A stretch of DNA of 64,000 bases from Desmodesmus armatus (Eukaryota > Chlorophyta > Chlorophyceae > Sphaeropleales > Scenedesmaceae), in contig VIIQ02000667.1 in NCBI GenBank assembly GCA_007449985.2, positions 1 through 64,000 of the forward strand. The letters run 5' to 3'. The notes below the pieces were generated by a model. That model ran no database searches. It had not been told where the DNA came from and saw only the letters and a program-made list of their open reading frames with translations. Below, piece by piece: positions 1 to 10,464 of the stretch. Positions within the stretch are counted from its first letter, which is position 1. Each line of letters opens with the position of its first letter. Position numbers and translations under genes: made by a program.

Positions 1-38
<38 letters not shown>
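1..38. repeat. Poly-G run at window edge
   Basis: The window opens with 38 consecutive G, and a second long G run lies near 372-401. Such runs at a contig end are often where assembly stopped. No gene signal is seen in it. Confidence 0.9.
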
Positions 39-646
39 CTGGGGAATGGGGGGGTGCTTGTTGGGAAAGTGGGCTAGGTTGGGTGACACATGGTGTGTGA
101 GTGTATGTTTGGGGGGCGGGGCAAAGTGTGTAAAGATGTTGACAGTATGCATGGCTGGTGGTGGTAGAGAGGCTGTAAGGCTGACTGGAGAGTTGTGCAC
201 ATGGCCAAGGGGAGGGGGGAGTGCTAGTAGCGATTGGCTCAGCCGTGAATGCAGCAGGCAGCCAGGGCAGCATGCCGTTGCAGGTGCTGAGGTCGGGTTG
301 AGGCGGGTTCACTTGTAGGCTGGGCTGGGTTGCACCGTGTATTGCTGTGCTGTTGTCCGCACTGCTCAAATGCAGGGGCGGGGGGGGGGGGGGGGGGGGA
401 AATGTAAGGGGCAACATGCATTGGTGGGTGGGGAGGGGGGCTGTGGAGTTGGCCAGTGTATGGTGCTGTGCTATAACTGCAAGAACGGAGTACCGTCTGC
501 TTCGTCATTCATATGCAACGCAATAACAGCACAACTGGCCTGGTGGTTTGCTGTGGGGTGTTTCTACTGCCCTGTGAGGGTTTAGTGCCGTGTGTCAACA
601 CACGCATGCTCACATACCTTGCATGCACTGTCTGCAATGCTTCAGG

Positions 647-3248
647 TTGCAACGAAAAAACCTGGATCTGCCGACGATGCACAGTGCTGTTGCGGGAGGA
701 GGCTGACGTGGCAGCTGCAGGTGAGACAGGATGGGTCAGGCTATGGAAATTGAAGGGCCATGCAACAGCAAACTTGATCAGCGAGGGAATGGTTTAGGGT
801 TCAGGGTTATAGCCTCAACATCTAACCCAGTACTGTTGCGGGAGGAGGCTGACGTGGCAGCTGCAGGTGAGACAGGATGGGATGGAAATGAAAAGGGCCA
901 TGACATAGCTCAGCATTGATCAGTTTGGGAAGGGTTTAGGGTTCAGCCCTGCACCCAAAGTTGTTGGGGGAGCAGGCTGACGTGGCAGCTGCAGGTGCAA
1001 CACGCAGCAGCGCAGCAGCACGCCGGGCTGCCGGCGGGCCAGACTGCTACAAATCCATGTTTTGGGGGGGGCCCGCTGGGCGGTTCTCTTGACCCTGGAT
1101 GATGTGGATTGGGTAACAAAATAGATACAACATGTAAAAGGAGATCGCTGCAGAGCATTATCTTGTACACCTGACTGCCCGACAACTCCCGTTGCTGTCT
1201 CTTTGTTTGCAGGTCCGTCTGGTCGCACGTCGCTCCACATAGCTGTCAGCCGGAGCAGTAAGGAGGCTGCTGAGCTTCTGCTGAGCAAGGGGGCAGACAT
1301 CAACGTTGTGTGAGTGTGTGGGTGCTGGCTTTTTATAACGTCTGAGCTAGTTCAGCATGTTGTTGGTGATGGTGTGGCAGCTGGGGGCCCAACCGAGATA
1401 TGCCTGCCAGCGGTATGGTGTAAAACCAGCAGGTGGAGGCCTGGCCACATTCATATTGACAGTAGCAGGCTTTGAACGCCATACCTACTTGCCTTGTACC
1501 TGGTAGGTGCGTGTGAAGCACTCAGGGTACAGCAGGTGATTGCACACCACCTGCGGTCATGTTGTTGCATGGACTGCCGTGTGCCTGGGTGCTCTCAGTG
1601 CATCAGCCCGTAAATGCCTGCTGACGCAAGTAGGATGCACAAGTGACGTGCTGCTGGTGTAACATCCTGCTTTTGCTTACCACCTGCTGCAAACACTGAA
1701 GTGTGTCTGGTGTGTGTTATTTGCTTGCAAAAAACAGGGACAATGCTGGTGCCACCCCCTGATGTTGGCAGTTGAGGCCAACAGTCCCAGCTGCATCAAG
1801 TGGCTGCTGGAGAAGGGAGCAGACCCCAAGGCAGCACTCAAGACGGGCGGGCAGGCGCTGCACCTGGCGCTAAGACTGGGGCATGACAGCTGTGTGCTGA
1901 TGCTGCTGCAGGAGGTGGGTGTGGATTGGGGGTTGATGGGAGGGGTGTAGTGGGTGGCTGGTGGTTTCATCGGCAGGCTTGAAACTGCAGCTACGGCTGG
2001 GGCATGACAGCTGTGTGATGCTGCTGCAGCAGGAGGTGTGTGGGTGGGGGTCAATGTGTGTGTGGGTGGCCGGCCAACGGCTGGTATCACGGCTTAATGC
2101 TTTGTGGCCATGCAGCAATTCGTCTGGCCTTTTGTCAGAAACGTTGCGTGCTGATGCTGCTGATCATGTTGGGCTCATTTGGACAAGGGGTGCCTGTGGA
2201 TGCACGTATTGATGTGCAGGGAACATGAGTGTGGGCCACCACTCTTCTGCTGCGGTAGAGTGGTGCCCCAACATCACCTGTGAAAGTGCTGCATCTGCCA
2301 GAACACTTACATGCAAAGTGTGTTTTGTGTGATTTGCTTTCTGTTATGTCTGCCGTTCATTCCTCAGGGTGCTGCTGGTGTGGATGATGAGGATGAAACA
2401 GGGTTGACCCGCTGCACACTGCTGCAGAGCTGGGGGCTGCCAGCCTGGCAGAGCTGCTGCTGGAGAAGGGGGCAGACCTCAACCACGCAGGTAGGTTCAG
2501 TGCAGCCAAGTTGAAAGCTCAGACGATTAGTATAGTCTGGGCAGTCTGTTTGTGTGTAGTGGACGACCATACACCCTCCAATATGCCACTTGATGCAGCT
2601 GTGTACTTCAGTAATGTACGGTCTGTTTGCATGTTTTTTTTGGTTTCACCAGGTCTGTTTGCATTCGTCATCATCACGGGTTTTCAGCAGGTTTGTTACT
2701 GTATTTGTGCTTGGTTGTGCTTGTAGGTGCGCCGCGGCTGATCACCGCTTTGCATGTTGCCAGCTACCACAACCAGGAGGACATGGTGCAGCTGCTGCTG
2801 GATAAAGGCATCAAGGTGGGTGCGGCTGCACCAGTACAGTAGGGTTGTGACTGCCACGGCGACTGCACCACGGTTGTAAGGGGGCGGATGCAGATATCAT
2901 GAGGAGTCGAGCTGGTGAATGGGCAGCTTGCCACTGTACGCATGTGAAACTGCTGCATCTGATCCAGCTCTTGGCTGTTCTATCGCCCTGCTGTATTATT
3001 TTCTGATCTTGGTTGATCTTGGTTGTGTATGGTCGCTTCGTGCGTTGCAGGTCAACTGCCAAGATGCAAACGGTCACACAGCCCTGCACATAGCAGCCCT
3101 GCTCAACAACCATCACTTGATAGGGCCCCTGCTAGCCGCTGGTGTGGACGCAAGCTTGAAAGATAAGAGCGGGCGCACGGCACACGAATTAGCAATGGAC
3201 AAAGGCAGCGACGACGTGCTGCGGCAGTTGGACGCACTCAAATTGTAA
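647..3248 (+). CDS. Ankyrin-repeat protein, copy 1 (5' end outside or unresolved; two frame breaks)
   Basis: Exons that join in phase: about 647-720, 1213-1309, 1738-1914, 2368-2490, 2727-2815 and 3051-3248 (stop TAA). They encode consecutive ankyrin repeats: TSLHIAVSRSSKEAAELLL, LMLAVEANSPSCIKWLLEKG, a TPLHTAAELG-type unit, ITALHVASYHNQEDMVQLLL and HTALHIAALLNNHHLIGPLL. Ankyrin repeats bind proteins; no other domain shows a specific role. Two single-C losses break the frame: 5 instead of 6 C near 1753-1760 and 3 instead of 4 C near 2408-2411. The third array copy has the intact forms of both, so these may be real decay or homopolymer sequencing errors. The true start is not found. This is the only copy with the 1213-1309 exon, so it is the likely parent gene. 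Confidence 0.7.
683..1000 (+). repeat. Triplicated ankyrin exon tail
   Basis: The exon end coding LLREEADVAAAG plus its GTGAGAC donor occurs at about 683-727 and 835-885. A third, more diverged copy lies at about 965-998 with donor GTGCAAC. The spacing is about 130-150 bases. The segments between carry the telomere-like motif TTTAGGGTT. Only one copy can be used in a transcript; the others are exon-duplication remnants. Confidence 0.75.
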
Positions 3249-4933
3249 CATTGGCTGTTGCAGTGCACCTTAGTCATGGCAGTTGCGGCGGCAGTTGCAC
3301 AGACTTTCGTTGCATGGGTCGGGTGTTGCAGGCGGGGCAACTGGGTACGCCGCCGTGTTGTCGCCAGGTGTGGCGGTGGGACGTGCGGATAAGTGTGACA
3401 TTAGCTGCTGCAGGACCCAAGATGTAGCAGCTGTGTGATGGTGTTGGCAGTGTTGTGTGGTGCTGATGGTGGCAGCACCGGTCCTGTGCTGTGGTGTGGC
3501 AGTGGGTATGTGGCACGGACAATGCGGTGGTGTGCGTTGACTGCCACTGCGATCTCCCTGTCACTGGCACCGGTTGCTGATGGCCCTAATTTCCGGGTTG
3601 AACAAGGGGACGTTGTTTTTTCCGTCGTACGGGCAGCCCAGGGAACATGTCGATAGGCAGTCGGGTATCCCGTTGCCTGATGTCATACTGGAAGCAACTT
3701 ACTGCTGACAGGGCCCATCCTACAGGTGTCGTGCGCAGGCGTACTGCGTCAACACTGAGCAACCGGTGTTGCAGCCTTCACAGCTGGCTGCACATGGCAT
3801 GATATCAAGTTTGGTGTGGTACTACTGCCACAATGGTAGCTTGCAAGGCACTGCTTGATGCACCACACAGCAGTGCACAACAGCGTATGGTTTTCAGTGA
3901 TATGATGGTTGACTGTGTACAACACCCGACTGCTTGTTTGAAAGTTAGCTGGGTAGGTTGTGTTTTGGGAAGAGGTGCATGGTTCGAGCAGCGGCACTGC
4001 TTCTGCATGATTGTGAGGAGCAGCTATTATGCAGGTTTGTGGTTGCCTCAAGCTGCCAGTTGCAGCACAGGCAGCAAGGCTGTGAATCACAAGTGGTATC
4101 AATGGCAAATCAAGATACCTCCTGAACATTGGACTGCCATGTTGGTATGGTGAATCGGAAATGCTGACTGTCAGGATGGTTACCGCCATGCAAGGGTTTG
4201 GCTGTGTTGACTCTGAACCTTCAACTGCACACTTGGTACTGCGCATCTCATATCTTTCTGCTCTGGCAGTTTGCACAGTTGGATGAAATGGTACTTACAC
4301 ACGCTGCAACAACTGCAACAATGGTACATCATTGCGCAACTGCACATGCTCTCACAACAGCAGCATCTGCACAAATGCATACGTGCATGTAGACTGCACC
4401 AACTTCTGTTGTACACTGTGCGGATAGCCTTTCAACAATGGCACAAAGCATCATCCAACGCAGTGCACAATCTGCACCCCACTCCCTGCCACACAAACCG
4501 ACCTGTGCGGTTTGTGAACACATTTGGGCTGCTGCCTGGATGAGAGCAACAGCTGCTGCCAGCTGCAATGCTCCATCACGGTAAGTTCACGATCCAACTT
4601 TGGGGCTCTCAAAAGCGCGTCACCACCACAACACACCACCTGCAGATACTGCCGGTCAACCCAACACCTGCCAAACAGCTGCTGTAGGCAAAGACTACAA
4701 TGCAGTGTTGTGTGGGCCACACATGGCCAAACACCCAATCTCTGATGCACCTGCAGCCACTGCTCAACTACTCAGCACATGATGTGCAACTCAAAGGCTC
4801 TCCTCTCAAAGAGTGTGTCCAAGAGTGATGGGCCATCATGGCATGAGCGCTGTTGTACACACATGACCTGACAAAGGGCCCACTGCAACAGCCTGGCAGT
4901 CAAGCAGCCATCATCCTCCCAGCTGCACTTCAT
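3249..4933. other. Array spacer, cysteine-codon-rich on both strands
   Basis: This 1.7-kb spacer between the ankyrin stop and the metallothionein stop recurs at about 7958-9650, 12669-14361 and 17374-19061. No gene is recognised. It is packed with TGCA/TGTGC words, so both strands read as Cys-rich. On the plus strand of copy 1 an open stretch near 4290-4425 reads CNNCNNGTSLRNCTC and ends NFCCTLCG then TAG. On the minus strand of copies 2-4 an ORF (8905-9261 and equivalents) reads CRCCFCESRCSC and meets a GTAAGT donor. Either could be a decayed metallothionein-like gene or simply composition. A short segment near 8515-8580 is duplicated in units 2-4 but single in unit 1. Confidence 0.4.
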
Positions 4934-5487
4934 TTACTTGTGGCACGAGGCGCACTTGCAGCCCTCGCCACAGCCGCATCCCTCTCCACACTTGCAGCCA
5001 GATGGGGAGCCTGCAAGCCAGATTCCACAGCAGCAGTGGGGGACAGCACAACTTTGAGGACACGTGGCTAGGACCGCAAGCTGTATGAGGCACGGCGCGT
5101 TCTGCAGCATGCAGCAGAATGAGCATCTAGAGGTGCGCCAGAGCCCTCTGCGGGCAGTATCTGTGGGCTGACGAGGCACACGATCCTCACACGATCGTCA
5201 GCAGCATGTGCCAGCAGGAATGCTTGCCTGTGCAACCCGTCATACATGCCATTGCGACAAAATCAACCGATATGCCTGCGCGAGCAACTCCATGCACATC
5301 TCACAGGACAGCACACGCACTGCACACTGTGCAGTGCAAACAGCATACACTCACAGTCCTTGCAGTGGGTAGCGCTGGCAAGACGCTTCTCAGAGGTTGC
5401 AGCACGGCAGGACTCGCAGAAGCAGTCAGTGCCGCATCCACAGGCACCAGCAGCACAGCTGCACTTGTCCTCACAGCAGGCAGGCAT
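4934..5487 (-). CDS. Metallothionein, array copy 1
   Basis: Two exons on the minus strand: 5355-5487 (start ATG at 5487) and 4934-5010 (stop TAA). They join in phase across a 344-base intron with a GTGAGT donor and a TTGCAG acceptor. The product has 69 residues and 18 Cys. The N-terminal cluster (residues 4-27) reads ACCEDKCSC...CGCGTDCFCESC. A Cys-free linker covers about 28-41, and the C-terminal cluster (42-67) contains SGCKCGEGCGCGEGCKC. Two Cys-X-Cys-rich clusters around a spacer are the hallmark of metallothioneins, cytosolic proteins that bind Cu, Zn or Cd through thiolates. A GTAAGT donor on the minus strand at 5648-5653 and a possible acceptor just before the ATG suggest a 5'-UTR intron. 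The metal specificity cannot be read. Confidence 0.88.
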
Positions 5488-5647
5488 GATGATAGGTTTG
5501 GGCGGGCTATAGAGCCAAAAAGAAGGGGTGTTTTTGCGCTTGAAGTGGAGTAAAGCTGCAGTTGTAGTGGTCTGGCCCATGGGCGCACAATCAGATGCTC
5601 TTGTAGCACAACCCGTCAGTGGGGTTTGGGGTTGAACCAAACCGTTG

Positions 5648-5654
5648 ACTTACC
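5648..5654 (-). promoter_or_regulatory. Possible 5'-UTR intron donor of metallothionein copy 1
   Basis: The minus strand reads CTAG|GTAAGT here, about 160 bases upstream of the metallothionein ATG. A pyrimidine-rich stretch ending CTATAG lies about 20 bases before the ATG. The arrangement is kept in all four units (for example near 19780). It implies transcription starts further upstream, overlapping the first ankyrin exon remnant on the other strand. Confidence 0.4.
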
Positions 5655-5825
5655 TAGGACACCGACCGCAGCAGCGGTGATTAATACTGTAGATTGTGGT
5701 AACGTACATTCAGCAGCAGTACTGAGTTCCTTCCGCTTGCATCACAGGGACAATGCTGGTGCCACCCCCCTGATGTTGGCAGTGGAGGCCAACAGTCCCA
5801 GCTGCATCAAGTGGCTGCTGGACTA

Positions 5826-6184
5826 GAGGGTGCACCCCCCCCCATATGCCTTCCACCAGTTTGTTCACCCACTGGCTACTGCCACGCCCCCCCCCCCCCC
5901 CCCCCTCTCACCTGGGCATCCAGAAGTATTAGCTCACTATGCACCCTGCCCCCCCCCCCCCCCAAAGTGTCACCCCCCTCCTTACTTACAGGCACAATGC
6001 TGGTGCCATGCCCCTGATGTTGGCAGTGGAAGGCTACAGCCCCAGCTGCATCAAGTAGCTGCGGGAGAACAGGGCACACCCCCAAACGGCCTCCCCTTCC
6101 ACTTGCCAGTGCCACACCCACCCCACTCACTTGGCCACCCATATCACTAACTCACCCCCCCCCCCCCCCCGCTTCCACTCACAG
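5826..6184. repeat. Poly-C-rich insert between ankyrin exon remnants
   Basis: Three long C runs (near 5887-5906, 5950-5963 and 6157-6170) separate three copies of the same ankyrin exon start. The insert is absent from copy 1, where a single exon start follows a different intron. The run lengths differ between units (compare 10603-10618, 10665-10674 and 15315-15329), as expected for slippage or for sequencing uncertainty. Confidence 0.8.
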
Positions 6185-6299
6185 GGACAATGCTGGTGCC
6201 ACCCCCTGATGTTGGCGGTGGAAGCCAACAGTCCCAGCTGCATCAAGTGGCTGCTGGAGAAGGGGGCTGACCCCAAGGCAGCACTCAAGACGGGCTGGC

Positions 6300-6765
6300 A
6301 GGCGCTGCACCTGCCGCTAAGACTGGGGCACGACAGCTGTGTGCTGATGCTGCTGCAGGAGGTGGGTGGCTGGGGGAGGGGGTGGATGGGTGTGTAAGTC
6401 TGTGTGTGTGTGTGGGGGGGGGGCTGTGGTTGTGGGGTACTTTTGCTCTAGGCGCTGGGTCAGGGCACAACAGCTGTGTGCTGAGGCTGCTGCAGGAGGT
6501 GGGTGTGGTTCGGGGTGTTGATGGGAGGGGTGAAGTGGGTGGCTGGCGGTGTCATCTGCAGGCTTGAAATTGCAGCTACGGCCGGGGCATGGAGGCTGCC
6601 AGCAGTGCGTGCTGCTGCTGCTGCTGCAGGAGGTGCGTGTGGTTTGGGGGTCCGGTTGGATGGTTGTTTGTGTAGTGGGTGGCTGGCGGTGTCATCTGCA
6701 GGCTTGAAACTGCAGCAACGGGTGGGGCACGACAGCTGTGTGATGCTGCTGCTGCAGGAGGTGTG
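6300..6765 (+). repeat. Tandemly repeated ankyrin exon 3' ends
   Basis: The end of the ankyrin exon (coding roughly GHDSCVLMLLQE and followed by a GTG-G donor) is repeated in degraded form near 6455-6505, 6565-6635 and 6705-6765. Copy 1 of the array has only one extra repeat (about 1979-2036). Units 3 and 4 have the same set near 11060-11480 and 15770-16185. Confidence 0.7.
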
Positions 6766-9650
6766 TGGGTGGGGTCAATTGGTGTGTGTGGGTGGCCGGC
6801 CAACGCCTGGTTTCACGGCATAAATGCTTTGTGGCCTTGCAGCAATTTGACTGGCCTTCCGTCAGAAACGTTCTGTGCTGATGCTGGTGATCATGTTGGG
6901 GTCATATGAAGAGGGGTACCTGTGGGATGCACATATCGATGTGCAGGGCACATGAGTGGGGCCCACAACTTTCCTGCTGCGGTAGAGTATCGGCTCAATC
7001 TCATCTGCCAAGTGCTGCACTTCACATGTTACCTACATGGAATGTGCAATGCACTTACTGTTATGGCTGCCCTTCAATATGCAGGGTGCTGCTGGTGTGG
7101 ACGATGAGGATGAAACAGGGTTGACCCCGCTGCACACTGCTGCAGAGCTGGGGGCTGCCAGCCTCGCAGAGCTGCTGCTGGAGAAGGGGGCAGACCTCAA
7201 CCACGCAGGTAGGTTCAGTGCAGCCAAGTTGAAAGCTCAGACGATTAGTATAGTCTGGGCAGTCTGTTTGTGTGTAGTGGACGACCATATACCCTCCAAT
7301 ATGCCACTTGATGCAGCTGTGTACTTCAGTAATGTACGGTCTGTTTGCATGTTTTTTTTGGTTTTACCAGGTCTGTTTGCATTCGTCATCATCACGGGTT
7401 TTCAGCAGGTTTGTTACTGTATTTGTGCTTGGTTGTGCTTGTAGGTGCGCCGCGGCTGATCACCGCTCTGCATGTTGCCAGCTACCACAACCAGGAGGAC
7501 ATGGTGCAGCTGCTGCTGGATAAAGGCATCAAGGTGGGTGCGGCTGCACCAGTACAGTAGGGTTGTGACTGCCACGGCGACTGCACCACGGTGTAAGGGG
7601 GCGGATGCAGATATCATGAGGAGTCGAGCTGGTGAATGGGCAGCTTGCCACTGTACGCATGTGAAACTGCTGCATCTGATCCAGCTCTTGGCTGTTCAAT
7701 CGCCCTGCTGTATTATCTTTTCTGATCTTGGTTGTGTATGGTCGCTGCGTGCGTTGCAGGTCAACTGCCAAGATGCCAACGGTCACACAGCCCTGCACAT
7801 AGCAGCCCTGCTCAACAACCATCACTTGATAGGGCCCCTGCTAGCCGCTGGTGTGGACGCAAGCTTGAAAGATAAGAGCGGGCGCACGGCACACGAATTA
7901 GCAATGGACAAAGGCAGCGACGACGTGCTGCGGCAGTTGGACGCACTCAAATTGTAACATTGGCTGTTGCAGTGCACCTTAGTCATGGCAGTTGCGGCGG
8001 CAGTTGCACAGACTTTCGTTGCATGGGTCGGGTGTTGCAGGCGGGGCAACTGGGTACGCCGCCGTGTTGTCGCCAGGTGTGGCGGTGGGACGTGCGGATA
8101 AGTGTGACATTAGCTGCTGCAGGACCCAAGATGTAGCAGCTGTGTGATGGTGTTGGCAGTGTTGTGTGGTGCTGATGGTGGCAGCACCGGTCCTGTGCTG
8201 TGGTGTGGCAGTGGGTATGTGGCAAGGACACTTGTAGTGTGAATGGTGTGCGTCAACTGCCTACACAACTGGCACTGGCAACTGGTTGCTGGTGGGCCCT
8301 TTTCTGGGAGTGAAGTGCTTTTTCCCCGTTGTTCGGGCAGCCCAGGGGAACATGTTAGAAGGCAGCCTGGTAGCCCCTTGCCTCCTGTAGAACTGGCAGC
8401 AAGTTGCTTCTGACAGGGCCCATCCCACAGGTGTCGTGCGCAGGCATACTGCGTCAACACTGAGCAACCGGTGTTGCAGCCGTCACAGCTGGCCGCTCAT
8501 GGCATGATACCAGGTTTGGTGTGGTACTGCCACAATGGTAGCTTGCAAGGCGGTGTGGTACCGTCACAATGGTAGCTTGCAAGGCACTGCTTGATGCACC
8601 ACACAGTGCACAGCAGCGTATGGTTTTCAGTGATATGATGGTTGACTGTGTACAACACCCGACTGCTTGTTTGAAAGTTAGCTGGGCAGGTTGTGTTTTG
8701 GGAAGGGGTGCATGGTTCGAGCAGCGCCGCTGCTTCTGCATGATTGTAAGGAGCAGCCGTTGTGCAGGTTTGTGGTTGCCTCAAGCTGCCAGTTGCAGCA
8801 CAGGCAGTGAGTCATGGATGCTATCACTTGCAGATCAAGACACCTCCTGAACATTGGACTGCTATGTTGGTATGGTAATTTGGAAATGCTGACTGTCAGG
8901 ATGGTTACCGCCATGCAAGGGTTTGGCTGTGTTGACTGTAACCTTTTCTGCACCTCCCAACTGCACACAAGGTACTGCGCATCTCATATGGTTCTGCTCT
9001 GGCGGTGTGCACAGTCAAAAGGATGAAATGGTACTTACACACGCTGCAACAACTGCAACAATGGTACATCATTGCGCAACTGCACCTGCTCTCACAGAAG
9101 CAGCATCTGCACAAATGCATAATTGCATGTAGACTGCACCAACTTCTGTTGTACACTTTGCAAAAAGCCTTGCGACACTGGCACACAGCATCAATCAAAG
9201 CAGTGCACAACCTGCACAACACTCCCTGCCACACAAACCGACCTGTGCGGTCTGAGAACACATCTGGGCTGCTGCCTCAATAACGGCAACTGCTGGCAGC
9301 TGCAATGCTTCATCACGGTAAGTTGACGATCCAATCTTGGGGCATCACCACCACAACATACCTGCAGATACTGCCGGTCAACCCAACACCTGCCAAACAG
9401 CTGCTGTAGGCAAAGACTACAGTGTTGTGTGGGCCACACATGGCCAAACACCCAATCTCTGATGCACCTGCAGCCACTGCTCAACTACTCAGCACATGAT
9501 GTGCAACTCAAAGGCTCTCCTCTCAAAGAGTGTGTCCAAGAGTGATGGGCCATCATGGCATGAGCGCTGTTGTACACACATGACCTGACAAAGGGCCCAC
9601 TGCAACAGCCTGGCAGTCAAGCAGCCATCATCCTCCCAGCTGCACTTCAT

Positions 9651-10204
9651 TTACTTGTGGCACGAGGCGCACTTGCAGCCCTCGCCACAGCCGCATCCCT
9701 CTCCACACTTGCAGCCAGATGGGGAGCCTGCAAGCCAGATTCCACAGCAGCAGTGGGGGACAGCACAACTTTGAGGACACGTGGCTAGGACCGCAAGCTG
9801 TATGAGGCACGGCGCGTTCTGCAGCATGCAGCAGAATGAGCATCTAGAGGTGCGCCAGAGCCCTCTGCGGGCAGTATCTGTGGGCTGACGAGGCACACGA
9901 TCCTCACACGATCGTCAGCAGCATGTGCCAGCAGGAATGCTTGCCTGTGCAACCCGTCATACATGCCATTGCGACAAAATCAACCGATATGCCTGCGCGA
10001 GCAACTCCATGCACATCTCACAGGACAGCACACGCACTGCACACTGTGCAGTGCAAACAGCATACACTCACAGTCCTTGCAGTGGGTAGCGCTGGCAAGA
10101 CGCTTCTCAGAGGTTGCAGCACGGCAGGACTCGCAGAAGCAGTCAGTGCCGCATCCACAGGCACCAGCAGCACAGCTGCACTTGTCCTCACAGCAGGCAG
10201 GCAT
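9651..10204 (-). CDS. Metallothionein, array copy 2
   Basis: Exons 10072-10204 and 9651-9727 on the minus strand, with a 344-base intron. The predicted 69-residue product appears identical to copy 1, with all 18 Cys kept. The flanks and the possible 5'-UTR donor also match, so copies 1-3 look like intact, recently duplicated genes. They should have the same thiolate metal-binding role in the cytosol, with dosage as the obvious difference. Confidence 0.87.
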
Positions 10205-10464
10205 GATGATAGGTTTGGGCGGGCTATAGAGCCAAAAAGAAGGGGTGTTTTTGCGCTTGAAGTGGAGTAAAGCTGCAGTTGTAGTGGTCTGGCCCATGGG
10301 CGCACAATCAGATGCTCTTGTAGCACAACCCGTCAGTGGGGTTTGGGGTTGAACCAAACCGTTGACTTACCTAGGACACCGACCGCAGCAGCGGTGATTA
10401 ATACTGTAGATTGTGGTAACGTACATTCAGCAGCAGTACTGAGTTCCTTCCGCTTGCATCACAG

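Larger units (their letters stand above)
5748..7957 (+). pseudogene. Ankyrin-repeat segment, array copy 2 (5'-truncated)
   Basis: Recognisable exons are 6185-6361, 7085-7208, 7445-7533 and 7760-7957, homologous to the last four exons of copy 1. Upstream lie two exon remnants: 5748-5825, which ends in TAG after WLLD, and one near 5993-6058, which ends in TAG after CIK. The earlier ankyrin exon of copy 1 (1213-1309) is absent and the metallothionein promoter lies there instead. The 6185-6361 exon has 5 instead of 6 C and so is out of frame. With no start exon and this break, a working protein is unlikely. The last three exons are intact. Confidence 0.7.

Noticed and set aside
5263..5640. 125-codon minus-strand ORF reading through the metallothionein first exon
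   Set aside because: The upstream part has no family feature and the downstream part ignores the GTGAGT donor; the spliced 69-residue form restores both Cys clusters exactly in phase.
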